From NCBI GenBank assembly GCA_013397075.1, contig VWZS01002239.1:634332-698331 (forward strand): a stretch of 64,000 nucleotides of DNA. Reading direction: 5' to 3'. A program made the position numbers and the translations under genes. This document shows positions 62,493 through 64,000 of this stretch, piece by piece (positions within the stretch are counted from its first letter, which is position 1; each line of letters opens with the position of its first letter). The notes under the pieces were generated by a model, which saw only the letters and a program-made list of their open reading frames with translations, did not search any database and had not been told where the DNA came from. Source of the stretch: Rhabdornis inornatus. Lineage: Eukaryota; Chordata; Aves; Passeriformes; Rhabdornithidae.

Positions 62493-64000
62493 TACTTCTG
62501 TCTGTGACTCCCAGCAACTGGAGTAGCCCTCACAAAGCAAGTCAAGGGGTGAACAAGTTGTGAACAAGTGGTGAATAAAGTGATTGGAAAAATTTTAGAC
62601 ATTGTGTATGTCTTTATTTTGTTCCTGTCCTTGAAGGTAGATCTGATAGGTAAAAATTCATTTCAAGAAGTTACATCAAATCAGATGACAGCTAGACTCA
62701 AGTGCTTTTCTGACATATTATTCTCATAAAAGAAACAGACAACTCCAAAACCAACAATAAAATAATTTTCACCATCTAAACATGTACACCTTCAGGGGAA
62801 GGGAGTGTTTGTGATTGCTCAGAATAATATAATCTGTTTCAATCATATGTATTCATAAAGGAAAAATAAAAGCTTTTCTTGGTGCTTATTGTTATAGCTA
62901 AGTATCACTGTTCCTTAGGCAGGTATTTTAGATATTATTCCTTTCATGAAATGTCTAAAATGGATTGTCGAGTATTAATAACAAATACTTCTAGGCTCAA
63001 TCTCATTGCAGCTAATATTAGTAACATAATAATGGAAAATATGTTTTAGTTTCTTAATGCATTCATGAAAACTTTAGGTGCACTTAAATTTCTAAGTACA
63101 ACATTTCTTCAGTAATGTAAAAAGCAATGAATTTTGATGTGTAATTAGAACCAGAGTAATTTCTTGTTAATTTAACAGATTTACTTGCATTGATGTATTA
63201 ATATATTTTCTTCTGCTCCAAATGTCATCTTTAGATGTGAATTACACTGACAGAGAATACCTGATTTCTTTTATTGTTGTATAACTAGTGACCTGTTCTG
63301 CTTTAAGTTTTTCTGTTGCTGTAGCTGGACTGATGACATTGGATGTATTGTCCATCTGTTCAAAGTAAAAACCAAATGACAAGTCCTTTGTTTCTGCTCA
63401 GATGACTTCATATCACATCCTAAAAGTTATAAAAGGGGCCTTGCCTTTAGACATTAGACATTATTAACACCAAATCTTTTCATTTGTTCTTACCTGGCAG
63501 TAGCTATCCACTCAACTGATGCATTTTAAAAGTGAGAAATAGCAATACAGGTCCACATCTTTCCCATGAGATCTATTTCAAGTGTCTTTCAACTTGCTAT
63601 AACAAGAACAACAACAACAAAAAATATCTATACAACTGGGATTTTTTAAATTTAGCAGTGAGGAGTCACTCAAATAATAATTAATATTATTCATTAAGTA
63701 TATCAGTTTTTGTGGGAATGAAGTTGTATAACGGAATCTTGTGAAGAGCAATTAATTAATATGAGAATGTAATGTTTGTGAAATTGGATTAAAATTGTTT
63801 TAATGTATCAGAAACATAAGAAATGTTCACAGTATTCTGAATATTGATTTGTCCATCTTGAATACAAAGATAATTGAGACAGTGTCTTTCTGTCTGTTGA
63901 AAATTATTATGAGTTTCTTGCTAAAAATAGCACAAAATCAGTCATAAAATAAGAGGTTAAATACTTTGAGATAACTTCGACTCATTATAAAATAAATTCC
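62493..64000. other. AT-rich DNA to the end of the window
   Basis: No gene or named repeat recognised. A short (AAC)n run lies at about 63,601-63,620. Confidence 0.55.

Noticed and set aside
62295..62602. Lysine/threonine-rich and phenylalanine/valine-rich frames on opposite strands
   Set aside because: Both are translations of an (AAAC)n simple repeat.
1..64000. CRISPR array, operons, bacterial-type promoters or prophage
   Set aside because: No regularly spaced repeats or prokaryotic gene organisation exist; all recognisable elements are vertebrate retroelements.

Overview
The window looks like nuclear, largely intergenic or deep-intronic DNA from a bird. It is AT-rich, has no continuous gene, and carries many fragments of CR1-type LINEs, the dominant retrotransposons of birds and other sauropsids. 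Two further signs narrow it. Several blocks resemble widespread avian endogenous-retrovirus LTRs. One minus-strand element at about 29.56-29.70 kb joins a tRNA-Ile-like head to a CR1-like tail, the layout of the passerine SINE TguSINE1. A passerine is therefore my best guess; this is inference from recalled repeat families, not a database match. One ambiguous base (N) at 52,678 shows this is assembled genomic sequence.

Layout. 0-6 kb: AT-rich DNA and a composite CR1 nest (about 3.13-4.26 kb) in which one CR1 has landed inside the reverse-transcriptase region of an older one, with a third, oppositely oriented CR1 tail beside it. 6-9.6 kb: an LTR-like block (6.08-6.87 kb), a weaker LTR-like block (8.11-8.44 kb) and a long plus-strand CR1 3' half (8.84-9.60 kb). 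11.86-14.49 kb: the richest part, an LTR fragment followed by a decayed class II (betaretrovirus-like) provirus remnant with dUTPase, aspartic protease, reverse transcriptase and the start of RNase H; no gag, env or 3' LTR is visible. 14.5-44 kb: mostly featureless AT-rich sequence with small CR1 pieces (21.1, 21.5, 32.4 and 35.2 kb), the SINE, a strong 45-nt inverted repeat (16.5 kb), short tandem duplications and one weak candidate exon (18.24 kb, minus). 44.9-45.3 kb: a GC-richer block with CCAAT, TATA and splice-donor-like signals. 48.1-48.8 kb: another plus-strand CR1 3' region. 55.0-55.8 kb: a second LTR-like block. The remainder to 64 kb is AT-rich with simple repeats.

No host protein-coding gene can be assigned confidently. 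The only recognisable proteins are the broken products of retroelements. I did not find a clear new biological system; the points most worth a second look are the retroviral remnant, the nested CR1s, the tRNA-headed SINE, the 16.5 kb hairpin and the promoter-like block at 45 kb.
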